Origin: an uncultured Clostridia bacterium
Lineage (GTDB): Bacteria; Bacillota; Clostridia; TANB77; CAG-465
Direction: 5' to 3'
Assembly (NCBI GenBank): GCA_934149365.1
Contig: CAKPEI010000001.1
Coordinates: forward strand, 1 to 64,000
DNA length: 64,000 nucleotides
Part shown: in pieces, positions 36,091 to 44,402 of the stretch
How the letters are laid out: each line of letters opens with the position of its first letter
Position numbering within the stretch: position 1 is the stretch's first letter
Notes under the pieces: generated by a model
Database searches by the model: none
Told to the model about the DNA's origin: nothing
What the model saw: only the letters and a program-made list of their open reading frames with translations
Made by a program: the position numbers and the translations under genes

Positions 36091-37383
36091 TTGAAAGTCG
36101 CTTTTTATACATTAGGCTGTAAAGTAAATCAGTATGAAACAAACCTTTTAAAGGAAAGGTTTGAAGAAAATAACTATGAAGTTGTAGATACAAGCCAAAA
36201 GGCAGATATATATTGCATTAATACATGTTCTGTAACTAATATGAGTGATAGAAAAACAAGGCAAGCTATAAACAAAGTTAAAGCTCAAAATCCTATGGCA
36301 ATTGTAGCAGTACTTGGTTGTTATGCACAAAGTTTAAAAGAAAAAGCAGAAGAAATTAATGCGGATTGTATAATTGGAAATGATAATAAAAATGAAGCTT
36401 TTGAAATAATAGAAGAATGTGTAAATAGAAAGAAGAAAAAGTTTACACATATAATAGATATTTCAAAGGAAAGAAAATATAGAAGTCAAGGAACACTTAA
36501 GCATGGCTATGAGATAAGAGAAAATATAAAAATAGAAGATGGGTGTAATAATTTTTGCTCTTATTGTATAATACCATATGTTAGAGGAAGAGTAAGAAGT
36601 AGAGATTTAAAAGAGATAATAGAAGAAGCTAAAAATCTTGCTAAAAACAGAGTTAAAGAAATTGTCTTAGTTGGAATAGAAGTTGCTTCATATGGTCAAG
36701 ATATAGAAAACAAAGTAGATTTGATTAATGTAATAGAAGAAGTTTCAAAGGAAGAAGGAATAGAAAGAATTAGAATAAGTTCTATAGAGCCTAGGTATTT
36801 AAGTAAAGAAAATATTAAAAGGTTATCAAATATTCCTAAGTTTTGTGAACATTTTCATATATCTATGCAGAGTGGTTCAAAAGAAGTACTAAAAAGAATG
36901 AATAGAAAATATGATAATGAATATTTAATAGAAGTTTGCAAAAACATAAAAGAAGTCTTTAAAAATGCAACAATATCTGTTGATGTTATAGTTGGCTTTC
37001 CAGAAGAAACAGATAGAGAGTTTGAGGAAACTGTGCAAACTATAGAAAAAATGGGACTTATGAAATTGCATGTTTTTAAATACTCTAAGAGAAGTTTTAC
37101 CGTTGCAGCTAGGATGCAAGGACAAGTAGACGGTAACGTAAAAAAACAAAGAAGTAATAAATTAATAAAGATAAGTAATAAATGTACTAAAGATGTTTTA
37201 TCTGAGTATTTAGGTAAGACAGAAAAAGTACTTTTTGAGTCATATAAAAAAGAGTATTTGTATGGTTACACTAAAAATTATATAATGTGCAAGGTAAGAG
37301 GTGATGAAAGTTTATGTGGCACGATACAAGACGTGGTTTTAACCTCATTAGAAAAAGAGCAAATGCTAGGAACAATAAAATAA
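36091..37383 (+). CDS. mtaB: tRNA threonylcarbamoyladenosine (t6A37) methylthiotransferase
   Basis: Radical-SAM enzyme converting t6A to ms2t6A in tRNA. The 430-residue protein has the UPF0004 domain (YTLGCKVNQYETN, NTCSVTNMSDRK, VLGCYAQ), the radical-SAM motif CNNFCSYC, and a TRAM-like C-terminus. The start is TTG behind aaggagag. The next gene begins 70 nt before its stop. Confidence 0.92.
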   Translation: MKVAFYTLGCKVNQYETNLLKERFEENNYEVVDTSQKADIYCINTCSVTNMSDRKTRQAINKVKAQNPMAIVAVLGCYAQSLKEKAEEINADCIIGNDNKNEAFEIIEECVNRKKKKFTHIIDISKERKYRSQGTLKHGYEIRENIKIEDGCNNFCSYCIIPYVRGRVRSRDLKEIIEEAKNLAKNRVKEIVLVGIEVASYGQDIENKVDLINVIEEVSKEEGIERIRISSIEPRYLSKENIKRLSNIPKFCEHFHISMQSGSKEVLKRMNRKYDNEYLIEVCKNIKEVFKNATISVDVIVGFPEETDREFEETVQTIEKMGLMKLHVFKYSKRSFTVAARMQGQVDGNVKKQRSNKLIKISNKCTKDVLSEYLGKTEKVLFESYKKEYLYGYTKNYIMCKVRGDESLCGTIQDVVLTSLEKEQMLGTIK

Positions 37384-38546
37384 AGAAAGTAGAGCTATCT
37401 GTTATAGCAACATTAATCGTAATGGTTTGCCTTTTAACAAGCTATGGAATATATAGTGTTGTAAGGACAAATAAAGCAAATGGCAATGCAGAAAGTAAAG
37501 TAGAAGAAAGAGCAAATGTTGATATATACGGTAAAGAAGATAAGAATGAAGAAAAAGCTGATATAAAAGAGATAAAAGAAGAGGAGAAAATTGATAATAC
37601 TTCAAACTCAAATTCTGATGTTATTAAGATAACAGCACTTGGAGAAATAATGCTTGGTAAGAATAATATACCTCAAAGTAGTTATGCACTAGCGTTTAAA
37701 GAGGTGGCTTCATATACAGAAAAATCTGATTACACCGTAGCAAGTTTAGCAACTAATATAACTAGTGTAAAAGATTTATCTAATACAAAAACAAAATATA
37801 TAGCAAATGAAGATATAGTTAATGCTTTTTCTGCTCTTAATGTAAAGGCTCTAAATGTAGCCACAGACCATATGCTTGATTTTTCAAAAAATATGTTTAC
37901 TAGTACTATTGATACATTGAAGAAAAACAAGATAGATGTAATAGGACTAGAAAATGATATTGTGTATGCTGAAAAAGATGGTATAAGAGTTGCATTTATT
38001 GGTGTAAATAACGTAGTTATAGGAAGTGCTAAAGATTATATTGATGCGGGAATGTATATATATGATTTAGGTAAAGTAAAAAATAGTATTAAAGAGGCTA
38101 AGACTAAAGCTGATGCAGTTATAGTAATGACTCATTATGGTAAAGAGAATGCACACGAAGTAACTGACGTAATGAGATGGTTCTCAAGAGAAATAATAGA
38201 TGCAGGAGCAGATATGGTACTTGGTGGTCACTCAATTGGAATATACCCTGTAGAAGAATATAATGGAAAAATAATAATATATAGTCTAGGTTACTTAATA
38301 CATGATACAAATAATGAAAGTGGTAAGAAGTCAGCTGTATTTAACATTGATATAAATACGGAAGGTAAAGTAAAACAATTAGAAATTATACCTACATATA
38401 TTGATAACAAAGTATCAGTTAAGATGTATAAAGATATAAATGAAGAGAAGAGTAAAAAACTACTAGAAGAATTAAACAATGGTTCTAAACTTTCTAGTTA
38501 TACATCAGAAATAAAAAATGATACGTTAATTATTAAGGCAAAGTAA
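37314..38546 (+). CDS. Membrane-anchored CapA-family protein
   Basis: 410 aa: basic N-terminus, one membrane span (about residues 27-49), charged Glu/Lys linker, then a CapA (poly-gamma-glutamate synthesis) metallophosphatase-like domain (ITALGEIMLGKNN, VIVMTHYGKEN, MVLGGHSIGIYPVEEYNGKIIIYSLG). The usual His in GHxHx at the last motif is changed (GGHSIG). No capBC genes accompany it. It overlaps mtaB by 70 nt in another frame; the ATG has aggtgat upstream. Confidence 0.8.
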   Translation: MWHDTRRGFNLIRKRANARNNKIKKVELSVIATLIVMVCLLTSYGIYSVVRTNKANGNAESKVEERANVDIYGKEDKNEEKADIKEIKEEEKIDNTSNSNSDVIKITALGEIMLGKNNIPQSSYALAFKEVASYTEKSDYTVASLATNITSVKDLSNTKTKYIANEDIVNAFSALNVKALNVATDHMLDFSKNMFTSTIDTLKKNKIDVIGLENDIVYAEKDGIRVAFIGVNNVVIGSAKDYIDAGMYIYDLGKVKNSIKEAKTKADAVIVMTHYGKENAHEVTDVMRWFSREIIDAGADMVLGGHSIGIYPVEEYNGKIIIYSLGYLIHDTNNESGKKSAVFNIDINTEGKVKQLEIIPTYIDNKVSVKMYKDINEEKSKKLLEELNNGSKLSSYTSEIKNDTLIIKAK

Positions 38547-38588
38547 TATTACAATAAAATTACAAATAAAAAAATAACACAAAAAGTG

Positions 38589-38617
38589 TTGAAAAAAGTT
38601 TTAATATAAAGTAGAAT
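38589..38617 (+). promoter_or_regulatory. Promoter of leader C
   Basis: TTGAAA (38589-38594), 17-bp spacer, TAGAAT (38612-38617). The surrounding ~60 bp, starting at ataacacaaaaagtgttga, is nearly the same as upstream of leader D. Confidence 0.7.
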
Positions 38618-38668
38618 AAAAACGTAGAAAATAAAAAGAAAGAAAAAGAAAAGTAAAGAGGTGAAAAT

Positions 38669-38749
38669 ATGTTAACTAAAGAGCATGCAAACAGTATAAC
38701 TCTAGAGAGAGAGAGAGAGAGAGAGAGAGCATACAATTTAAAAATATAG
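38669..38749 (+). CDS. Leader peptide C with (AG)13 tract, short (OFF) phase
   Basis: A 26-codon ORF behind agaggtg: MLTKEHANSITL, then Glu-Arg repeats from the AG tract, then AYNLKI and TAG. Loss of one AG unit (or gain of two) opens a frame reading SIQFKNIATKVAAFCVQKIK and on to a TAG at 38815-38817, inside the left arm of the terminator. FCVQK matches FCAQK/FYAQK of the other leaders although the tract and flanks differ. Confidence 0.65.
   Translation: MLTKEHANSITLERERERERAYNLKI
38704..38729 (+). repeat. Dinucleotide tract (AG)13 in leader C
   Basis: 26 nt of perfect AG repeat, replacing the CA tract found at the same place in leaders A, B and D. Confidence 0.95.
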
Positions 38750-38806
38750 CTACAAAAGTAGCTGCGTTTTGCGTGCAGAAAATAAAAGAGAATAGTAATG
38801 TAAAAG

Positions 38807-38846
38807 AAGTTAGTTAGACAGAGTAGAAAGTATAGCTAGCTTTTTT
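38807..38846 (+). terminator. Leader terminator C
   Basis: Stem GTTAGTTAGAC with GTATAGCTAGC (one mismatch, G-U pairs) followed by TTTTTT; the distal half (TATAGCTAGCTTTTTT) is the same as in leaders A and D. Confidence 0.8.
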
Positions 38847-38883
38847 GCGTTTAACTAGAAAGTAAAACAAAAATTAATTAAGG

Positions 38884-38925
38884 TATAATCATGATAGTAA
38901 ATCATGTAAATATACAAAAAGTTTT
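38884..38925 (+). promoter_or_regulatory. Conserved hairpin element between leader C and its gene
   Basis: Stem CATGAT/ATCATG flanked by ggtataat and taaatatacaaa. Leader D has the same flanks around a different stem (CATTGC/GCAATG), so pairing is kept by compensating changes. Function unknown. Confidence 0.55.
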
Positions 38926-38957
38926 GTTCAAAAGAAAAAAATAAAGGGGGAAAAAAT

Positions 38958-40154
38958 ATGAGAACAAAAGTTAAACTAAAAGGCGGAATATCATTAATAG
39001 TATTAGTAATAACAATAATAGTAATGATAATACTAGCCGCAGCAATAATATTATCGCTATCAAACAGTGGAATAATAGGAAAGGCAAATAAAGCAAAGAC
39101 AGATACAGACATATCAAATGCAAAAGACTTAGTGGCTATGGCTCATGCAGACTGGATGCTAGATGAGGCAAAGATAAAAGAGAACGATGATACAATAACA
39201 TCATTTAGTAACTATGCAGAAAAGAAATTACAAGAAGCAGGATATAAAGTAGGAGCAGGAGAAGGAGCATATACAGTAACAGAAGATGGAGAAGTATATA
39301 CAGGTCTAACAGAAACAGCAAGAGCAGGAATAACAGCAGGAATAAAAATAGGAGATGAAGTAAAGTATAATGCAGTACTAACAGCAAAAAGAACTACAAC
39401 AGACGGAAGTGAACAAAGTTCAACAGGAGCAGCAGATATTACGAAGAAACAAACAGTAAAAACAAATACAAGCTATACATGGAAATATATAGGATTAGGA
39501 GAAGATGGAAGTTTACTTATAGCGCCAGATATGACAGGGACAATAGGAGCAGACTATAAATTAATATTAGGATATAAAGGAGGTTATATAAATGGACCAA
39601 AAATGTTAAATACAATATGTGATATTTTATATACAGTAGAGGGAAAAGGAAAAGCTCAAAGTATGAATATAGACATAGTAAACAAAATATTAGAATATAA
39701 TGGACCAAAAGGAAGATACTATGATGCAAGTAGTAATACAGTAGAAACAACAGAAGCAATGACAATAGCAGAATTGGAAACAAAATTTAATAGTAAATTA
39801 GCAAGAGATTATGTGCCAGAGGGGAAAGATTTAGGAGAATATAAATCAGACTATTATTACATAAACAAAACATACCATGCAAGCAGAATAACCAAAGATA
39901 CAGTGAAACAAAATCTAGTATATCAAGCAAATACATATTGGCTTGCTTCTCCGTGTGTCGATGCGAATTTGGACATCGGTTATGCGAGTTTCCATGTACG
40001 CTGCGTTAACTCTACTAGCGTGGACGCGACCAACATGTTCAATCCGTATGTCTCCGATAGTAGCTTTCCCTGCGCTGTCCGTCCGTATGTTTCTCTAACA
40101 TCTAATGTCCAGAAAACAACAGAAAATGGAAAAACAGTATGGACATTAAGCTAG
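38958..40154 (+). CDS. Pilin-like surface protein with hypervariable C-terminus (DGR-target-like), copy 1
   Basis: 398 aa. Basic N-terminus and a prepilin-like helix (G-ISLIVLVITIIVMIILAAA, about residues 12-31) lacking the usual Glu5, then a charged helix and an extracellular domain. The C-terminus carries YWLASPCV...FHVRCVN...CAVRPYVSL, the pattern of DGR variable domains with a C-type-lectin-like fold. Codon use switches sharply there: AGA, GCA and GTA before, CGC, CCG, GTC and GCG inside. Expressed behind leader C; own SD agggggaa. Confidence 0.82.
   Translation: MRTKVKLKGGISLIVLVITIIVMIILAAAIILSLSNSGIIGKANKAKTDTDISNAKDLVAMAHADWMLDEAKIKENDDTITSFSNYAEKKLQEAGYKVGAGEGAYTVTEDGEVYTGLTETARAGITAGIKIGDEVKYNAVLTAKRTTTDGSEQSSTGAADITKKQTVKTNTSYTWKYIGLGEDGSLLIAPDMTGTIGADYKLILGYKGGYINGPKMLNTICDILYTVEGKGKAQSMNIDIVNKILEYNGPKGRYYDASSNTVETTEAMTIAELETKFNSKLARDYVPEGKDLGEYKSDYYYINKTYHASRITKDTVKQNLVYQANTYWLASPCVDANLDIGYASFHVRCVNSTSVDATNMFNPYVSDSSFPCAVRPYVSLTSNVQKTTENGKTVWTLS
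39939..40092 (+). other. Candidate DGR variable region, VR1
   Basis: 154 bp that align without gaps to 51449-51602. Only 25 A in the first 153 nt, against a gene body close to half A. The first 21 nt are identical to VR2 and free of A. 28 of 52 codons (counting the Tyr codon just before) change the residue versus VR2, often with positions 1-2 changed and position 3 kept, as expected when AAC/AAT template codons are mutagenised. Some third positions differ (T/C), so a single shared template does not explain everything. Confidence 0.7.
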
Positions 40155-40227
40155 GAACAAAACTATGAAAAATAGGCGCTTCTAAAAGTGTAAATCATAT
40201 AGGTGTGCATAAAGTGCCTGAATACAG

Positions 40228-40290
40228 ATGTTTTAGTTGACACATTTAGTCATGTAGACAAACTCTATCGTCTATGAGGCTATTTTTATG
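40228..40290 (+). terminator. Conserved 3' element and terminator downstream of VR1
   Basis: Contains gatgttttagttgaca, then tttagtcatgtagac...gtctatgaggctattttt, an imperfect 12-bp stem with a T-run. A matching element follows the other VR gene at about 51681-51753. Confidence 0.6.
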
Positions 40291-40310
40291 ATTAAATTTT
40301 TATGAAAATA

Positions 40311-40339
40311 TTGATAAATTTTTTAAAATGTGGTATATT
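40311..40339 (+). promoter_or_regulatory. Promoter of candidate small RNA
   Basis: TTGATA (40311-40316), 17-bp spacer, TATATT (40334-40339). Confidence 0.5.
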
Positions 40340-40345
40340 AACACT

Positions 40346-40485
40346 ACAGATTCAATATGCATATTGATATTTATAGCTAAATAGATTAGAATACCCTTGC
40401 TACAGTAGGGACTTAAAAAAGTAGGAGTATCCTTGCCAGAGTAGGAATTAGAAAAGTGATTGCCATAAAAGGTAGTCACTTTTTA
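40346..40485 (+). ncRNA. Candidate small RNA with two tandem hairpins and terminator
   Basis: Occupies the middle of the 40155-40649 gap. Two 23-nt motifs (40392-40414 and 40428-40450; for example tacccttgctacagtaggga) each form a small hairpin, and the outer pair changes together (CCCT/AGGG versus TCCT/AGGA). A terminator-like stem AAAAGTGA..TCACTTTT ends the unit at about 40483. I see no convincing ORF and no known family. Confidence 0.5.
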
Positions 40486-40550
40486 AAAGCAAAAATATAA
40501 CTCAATTATAAATTTATAAATCATAAGACTATCTTTTTACATATGTTACA

Positions 40551-40596
40551 ACAATGTATATTTTTTGTAATTATTCTACAAAAAAGTATACATTGT
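40551..40596. repeat. Large inverted repeat ahead of the glucosaminidase gene
   Basis: Arms of about 19-20 bp, starting ACAATGTATA and ending TATACATTGT, with one single-base indel and a 7-nt loop. The right arm runs up to the -10 hexamer TATAAT (40610-40615), so it could be an operator or, with the following T-rich stretch, a terminator. Confidence 0.6.
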
Positions 40597-40649
40597 TTTC
40601 TTTTTTTGATATAATGTATATGTAATAATGCGATGGAGTGATAAAGAAA

Positions 40650-42854
40650 ATGTTTAAGGGTATATTTAAAAGAAGAAAGGTTGCATATGTAGGGCTCATG
40701 CTTGGCGCGTTTTGTGTGTTTGGTAAGTGTTATGCTGCAAGTTATGCGACTTCAACGATTTCAGATAGCTTCCCAGCAAGTTATCAATCATATATAAATA
40801 GATTAAAAAGTAGTCATCCTAATTGGAATATTAAGGCTTTTTATACACATTTAGATTGGAATACAGTTCTTAATTCGGAGTCAAAAGGAACATATTCAAG
40901 AGTTCAAAATTCGGCATATGGTGATGCATGGAAAAGAACAGAAGCAGCAAATGATAGTTCATATAATGCAGCAGGTTTTGTACTTGCTTCAAGAGCTGCA
41001 GTAGCATATACATTGGACCCAAGGAACTTCTTAACAGATGAAGGAATATTTCAATTTAGGGTAATAGATAAAGATGTGGCTTCGGATACAGAAACTGCTG
41101 TAAAAGAAGTTGCACATAGTACACCAATGTACACAAATGATTATGCTAGTATTATAAAGAAAGTGGGAAATGATAAGAATATAGCTCCAACTTTTATAAT
41201 ATCAAGAATAAGACAAGAAACAGGTTGTGATACTGTAAATAACGGAAGTATAAATGGTAAAAACTCTAAATATCCTGGTTATTATAACTTCTTTAATATT
41301 GGAGCAAGAGATGGAAATGGAGCTGTACAAGCTGGTATAAATTTAGCACATACTAATGGATGGAATACACCAGAAAAAGCTATTGCAGGTGGAATGGACT
41401 GGCTAAACAAAAACTATGTTAAATGGGGACAAAGTACAGTATATTTCCAAAAGTTTGATGTAGCAAACCCATATGGTAATGCAACAACGCTTCTTTCTAT
41501 GCAGTATATGTCTAATATATCTGCACCAATGGGAGAGGCCAAAATTGCATATAAAGGAATTGAGAGGGCAGGTATATTAAATAACACATACACTTTCTAT
41601 ATTCCAATATATGATAATATGCCATCAATAGCTTCACCTAGTCCAACTATAGGGTACTATGAAAATGATAGCACAATGGTATATCTAGATGACCCAGATA
41701 CAAATGATAGCTACGATACTTTTAAAATAAGGTCAACAGCGGACTCTTCTAGTTCTAGTAATGTAGTGTATACATTAAAAGAGTCTAGTGATATAAATAA
41801 AAAGACAGCAATGACAAGAATAAAAAAAGGCATTGATACTGGTTGGGACTATGTTGAGTTTGAAGTAAATGGTCAAAAGATAGAAGGCTATGTATGGAAC
41901 TATTATGTATTTGAATATTCATATACTAAAGTAACAGCAATATCTTTAGATAGTGCAAACAAAACATTAAAAGTAGGCGATACTTTTAAACTTTCAGCTA
42001 CAATAGAACCTTCAAATGCTAAATTTAAGGATGTAACATGGAGTAGTTCAAATAATAACGTGTTAACAGTAGACAGTAATGGTAATGTTAAAGGAGTTGC
42101 AGCAGGTTCAGCTATTGTAACTGCTACAACAAAAGACCAACAAAAAACAGCTACATGCACAGTAACAGTTACTGATAAAGACCCAAGTATATCTTTAGAT
42201 AAAACTAAATACAGTGTAGTGAGTGGAAAGTTAACACCTTTTAGTGTTGATATAGAATATACTGACGTGTCAGATTATGATGTGAAAATAGAGGATGAAA
42301 ATATTGCTAAAATTCAAGATGGAAAAATATTAGGAGTTAAAGAAGGAACAACTAAATTAATTGTTACTTTAAAAGGAACTAATATAAAGGCAGAAGCAGA
42401 GATTAATGTAATTGAGATAAAAGAGGGAGATATAGTAATTGATAGTTCTTTAGATGTGAATAATGATGTTGTATCAAATATATCACCTGAAACAAAAGCA
42501 CAAGATATAATTGGAAAAGTTCAATCTTCATACACAGTAGCATTAAAAAATAAATCAGGAGAAACATTAACAGGAGATGCTTGTGTTGGAACGGGAAGTA
42601 AAATTCAGATTTTAGATAATGCAGGTACGGTTATATATGAGTACACAGTTTTAATATATGGAGATGTAACTGGTGATGGTAAAATAACTTCAAAGGACTA
42701 TATGGCAATTAAAAATCATATAATGGGAACGGCTACAATTACAGGAATAGAAGCAAAAGCAGCAGACAGTTTTAGAGATAATAATATAACTTCAAAAGAC
42801 TATATGATTATTAAAAATCATATAATGGGAACATCTGTGATTAGTCAGAAATAA
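40650..42854 (+). CDS. Secreted N-acetylglucosaminidase-like protein with Big_2 and dockerin domains (pair 1)
   Basis: 734 aa. A signal peptide (to about residue 30), then a peptidoglycan N-acetylglucosaminidase-type domain (FPASYQSYINRL, HPNWNIKAFYTHLDWNTVL, ISRIRQETGCD, YPGYYNFFNIGA), an SH3-like segment, a Big_2 Ig-like domain (VTAISLDSANKTLKVGDTF), a second beta domain, and a C-terminal type I dockerin with two Ca-binding repeats (GDVTGDGKITSKDYMAIKNHIMG and SFRDNNITSKDYMIIKNHIMG). ATG at 40650 fits the atggag SD; the GTG at 40638 overlaps it. Probably remodels the wall and is held on the surface through the dockerin. Confidence 0.85.
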   Translation: MFKGIFKRRKVAYVGLMLGAFCVFGKCYAASYATSTISDSFPASYQSYINRLKSSHPNWNIKAFYTHLDWNTVLNSESKGTYSRVQNSAYGDAWKRTEAANDSSYNAAGFVLASRAAVAYTLDPRNFLTDEGIFQFRVIDKDVASDTETAVKEVAHSTPMYTNDYASIIKKVGNDKNIAPTFIISRIRQETGCDTVNNGSINGKNSKYPGYYNFFNIGARDGNGAVQAGINLAHTNGWNTPEKAIAGGMDWLNKNYVKWGQSTVYFQKFDVANPYGNATTLLSMQYMSNISAPMGEAKIAYKGIERAGILNNTYTFYIPIYDNMPSIASPSPTIGYYENDSTMVYLDDPDTNDSYDTFKIRSTADSSSSSNVVYTLKESSDINKKTAMTRIKKGIDTGWDYVEFEVNGQKIEGYVWNYYVFEYSYTKVTAISLDSANKTLKVGDTFKLSATIEPSNAKFKDVTWSSSNNNVLTVDSNGNVKGVAAGSAIVTATTKDQQKTATCTVTVTDKDPSISLDKTKYSVVSGKLTPFSVDIEYTDVSDYDVKIEDENIAKIQDGKILGVKEGTTKLIVTLKGTNIKAEAEINVIEIKEGDIVIDSSLDVNNDVVSNISPETKAQDIIGKVQSSYTVALKNKSGETLTGDACVGTGSKIQILDNAGTVIYEYTVLIYGDVTGDGKITSKDYMAIKNHIMGTATITGIEAKAADSFRDNNITSKDYMIIKNHIMGTSVISQK

Positions 42855-42873
42855 ATAATAGGAGGAATATATA

Positions 42874-44223
42874 ATGATTAAAAACAAAAGAATAAAATAT
42901 TTATCAATATTTATGTTGATGTTTGTGTTTGCTATAACTAACTTTGTGTATGCAGCAGGAAGCTTTAGTGTAAGTGCTAACAAAACATCATTAAATCCTG
43001 GAAATACAGCAACTATAACAATAAAGACAAATAATTGTGCAGGTAAGTTTAGTGTTTCATCATCAAATACTTCAGTTGCAACTGTATCTACAGGTTCAAC
43101 TTGGGTAGATGGAACTGCTACAATAACAGTAACAGCTAAAGCAAATGGAAGTGCTAATATAACGGTGACACCAGTTGATGTGTCTGATACAGACTTAAAT
43201 GATGTTACTGGTAGTAAATCAGTTACTATAAAAGTAACAACACCTTCTAGTAATACAAATACTAACAAGCCAAGTAGTGGTAGCAATTCTAATAGTAATA
43301 CAAACAAGAATAACAATAGCAATAAAAATAATACAAGTTCAAAATCTTCAAATGCTAATCTTAAAAATATGATACTTAGTGTTGAAGGCCTTTCACCTGC
43401 ATTTGCTAAAAATATCACATCGTATTCTCTAAAAGTTGGGGAAAATGTGGATACAATAAAGGTAAATGCTTCAGTTGAACATAATAGAGCTTCTTATTCA
43501 GTATCAGGTAATACTAATTTAAAAGTTGGAGAAAATATAATTACAGTAAAAGTAACAGCAGAAGATGGTACTGTAAAAACATATAAAATAACTGTACTTA
43601 AATCAGATGATCCAGTAAAATCTGATGCAACACTTTCTTCTGTTATAATTGAAGATGTAAATTTAGGGCAGGCATTTGACCCTAATGTTACTGAGTACAA
43701 TGCAGGAGATATAACTGTTAAATCAAGTAAGCTTAATATTTTAGCTTATCCAAATAATGATAATGCTAAAGTTGAAATATTAGGTAATGAAAATTTGGGC
43801 GTTGGTGAAGGAAAAATAACAATAAGGGTTACATCTGAAAATGGAAAAGTAACTAAAGATTATGTAATAGCTTTTAACAAACTTTATGCAGAAACTAATG
43901 CAAACAATGTGGATATATATGGTGATTCTTTAAGAGCAAGAGAAAATAACAAACCATCATTTTGGTCAAAACTAAAAGATTGGTATGAAGCAAACTTAAA
44001 AGAACACATGACAGTTATTGTGCTATATGTATTTGTTTGGGTAGAATTTTTACAAGTAGTATATTTATATGAAAGATTAAGAAAATATGAAGATTTAGAT
44101 AAAATAACTGTTGGTAAAAGAATAAATAGAGAAGATAAAAAAGAAAAAGCTCCAAAGGAAGAAAAACCAAGAAGAGCAAAACAAAATCCTGTATTCCCTG
44201 AAGAAACAGAAAATAAAGAATAG
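42874..44223 (+). CDS. Cadherin-like membrane surface protein, probable partner of pair 1
   Basis: 449 aa: signal peptide, an N-terminal beta domain (about residues 28-125; SFSVSANKTSLNPGNTATITI), an Asn/Ser-rich linker, two Cadherin-like_b1-type domains (about 165-330), then a C-terminal membrane span (VIVLYVFVWVEFLQVVYLY) and a basic/acidic cytoplasmic tail. It starts 19 nt after the dockerin enzyme. The N-terminal domain could bind the dockerin in cis; that is inference, since no certain cohesin signature is visible. Confidence 0.75.
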   Translation: MIKNKRIKYLSIFMLMFVFAITNFVYAAGSFSVSANKTSLNPGNTATITIKTNNCAGKFSVSSSNTSVATVSTGSTWVDGTATITVTAKANGSANITVTPVDVSDTDLNDVTGSKSVTIKVTTPSSNTNTNKPSSGSNSNSNTNKNNNSNKNNTSSKSSNANLKNMILSVEGLSPAFAKNITSYSLKVGENVDTIKVNASVEHNRASYSVSGNTNLKVGENIITVKVTAEDGTVKTYKITVLKSDDPVKSDATLSSVIIEDVNLGQAFDPNVTEYNAGDITVKSSKLNILAYPNNDNAKVEILGNENLGVGEGKITIRVTSENGKVTKDYVIAFNKLYAETNANNVDIYGDSLRARENNKPSFWSKLKDWYEANLKEHMTVIVLYVFVWVEFLQVVYLYERLRKYEDLDKITVGKRINREDKKEKAPKEEKPRRAKQNPVFPEETENKE

Positions 44224-44234
44224 TGTAAATAATT

Positions 44235-44271
44235 GGGTATAAATGCAAAATATGTGTTTATACCTATTTTA
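44235..44271 (+). terminator. Terminator after pair 1
   Basis: Stem GGTATAAA/TTTATACC followed by TATTTTAT. Confidence 0.6.
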
Positions 44272-44402
44272 TATATTTTTTCTATATAAAAATATATCTA
44301 AATTTAAGTAAATGAATTAATATATTTAAAGTTGTAAATAATAATATGTATAAATATTTTTATTTATAGCTTTATTTTTTTTACTTAGGAAAGGAGTTAT
44401 TA

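Noticed and set aside
42874..44223. Calling the N-terminal domains of the cadherin-like proteins cohesins
   Set aside because: The beta-rich domain and neighbourhood are suggestive, but I see no decisive cohesin motif; an Ig-like domain is as likely.
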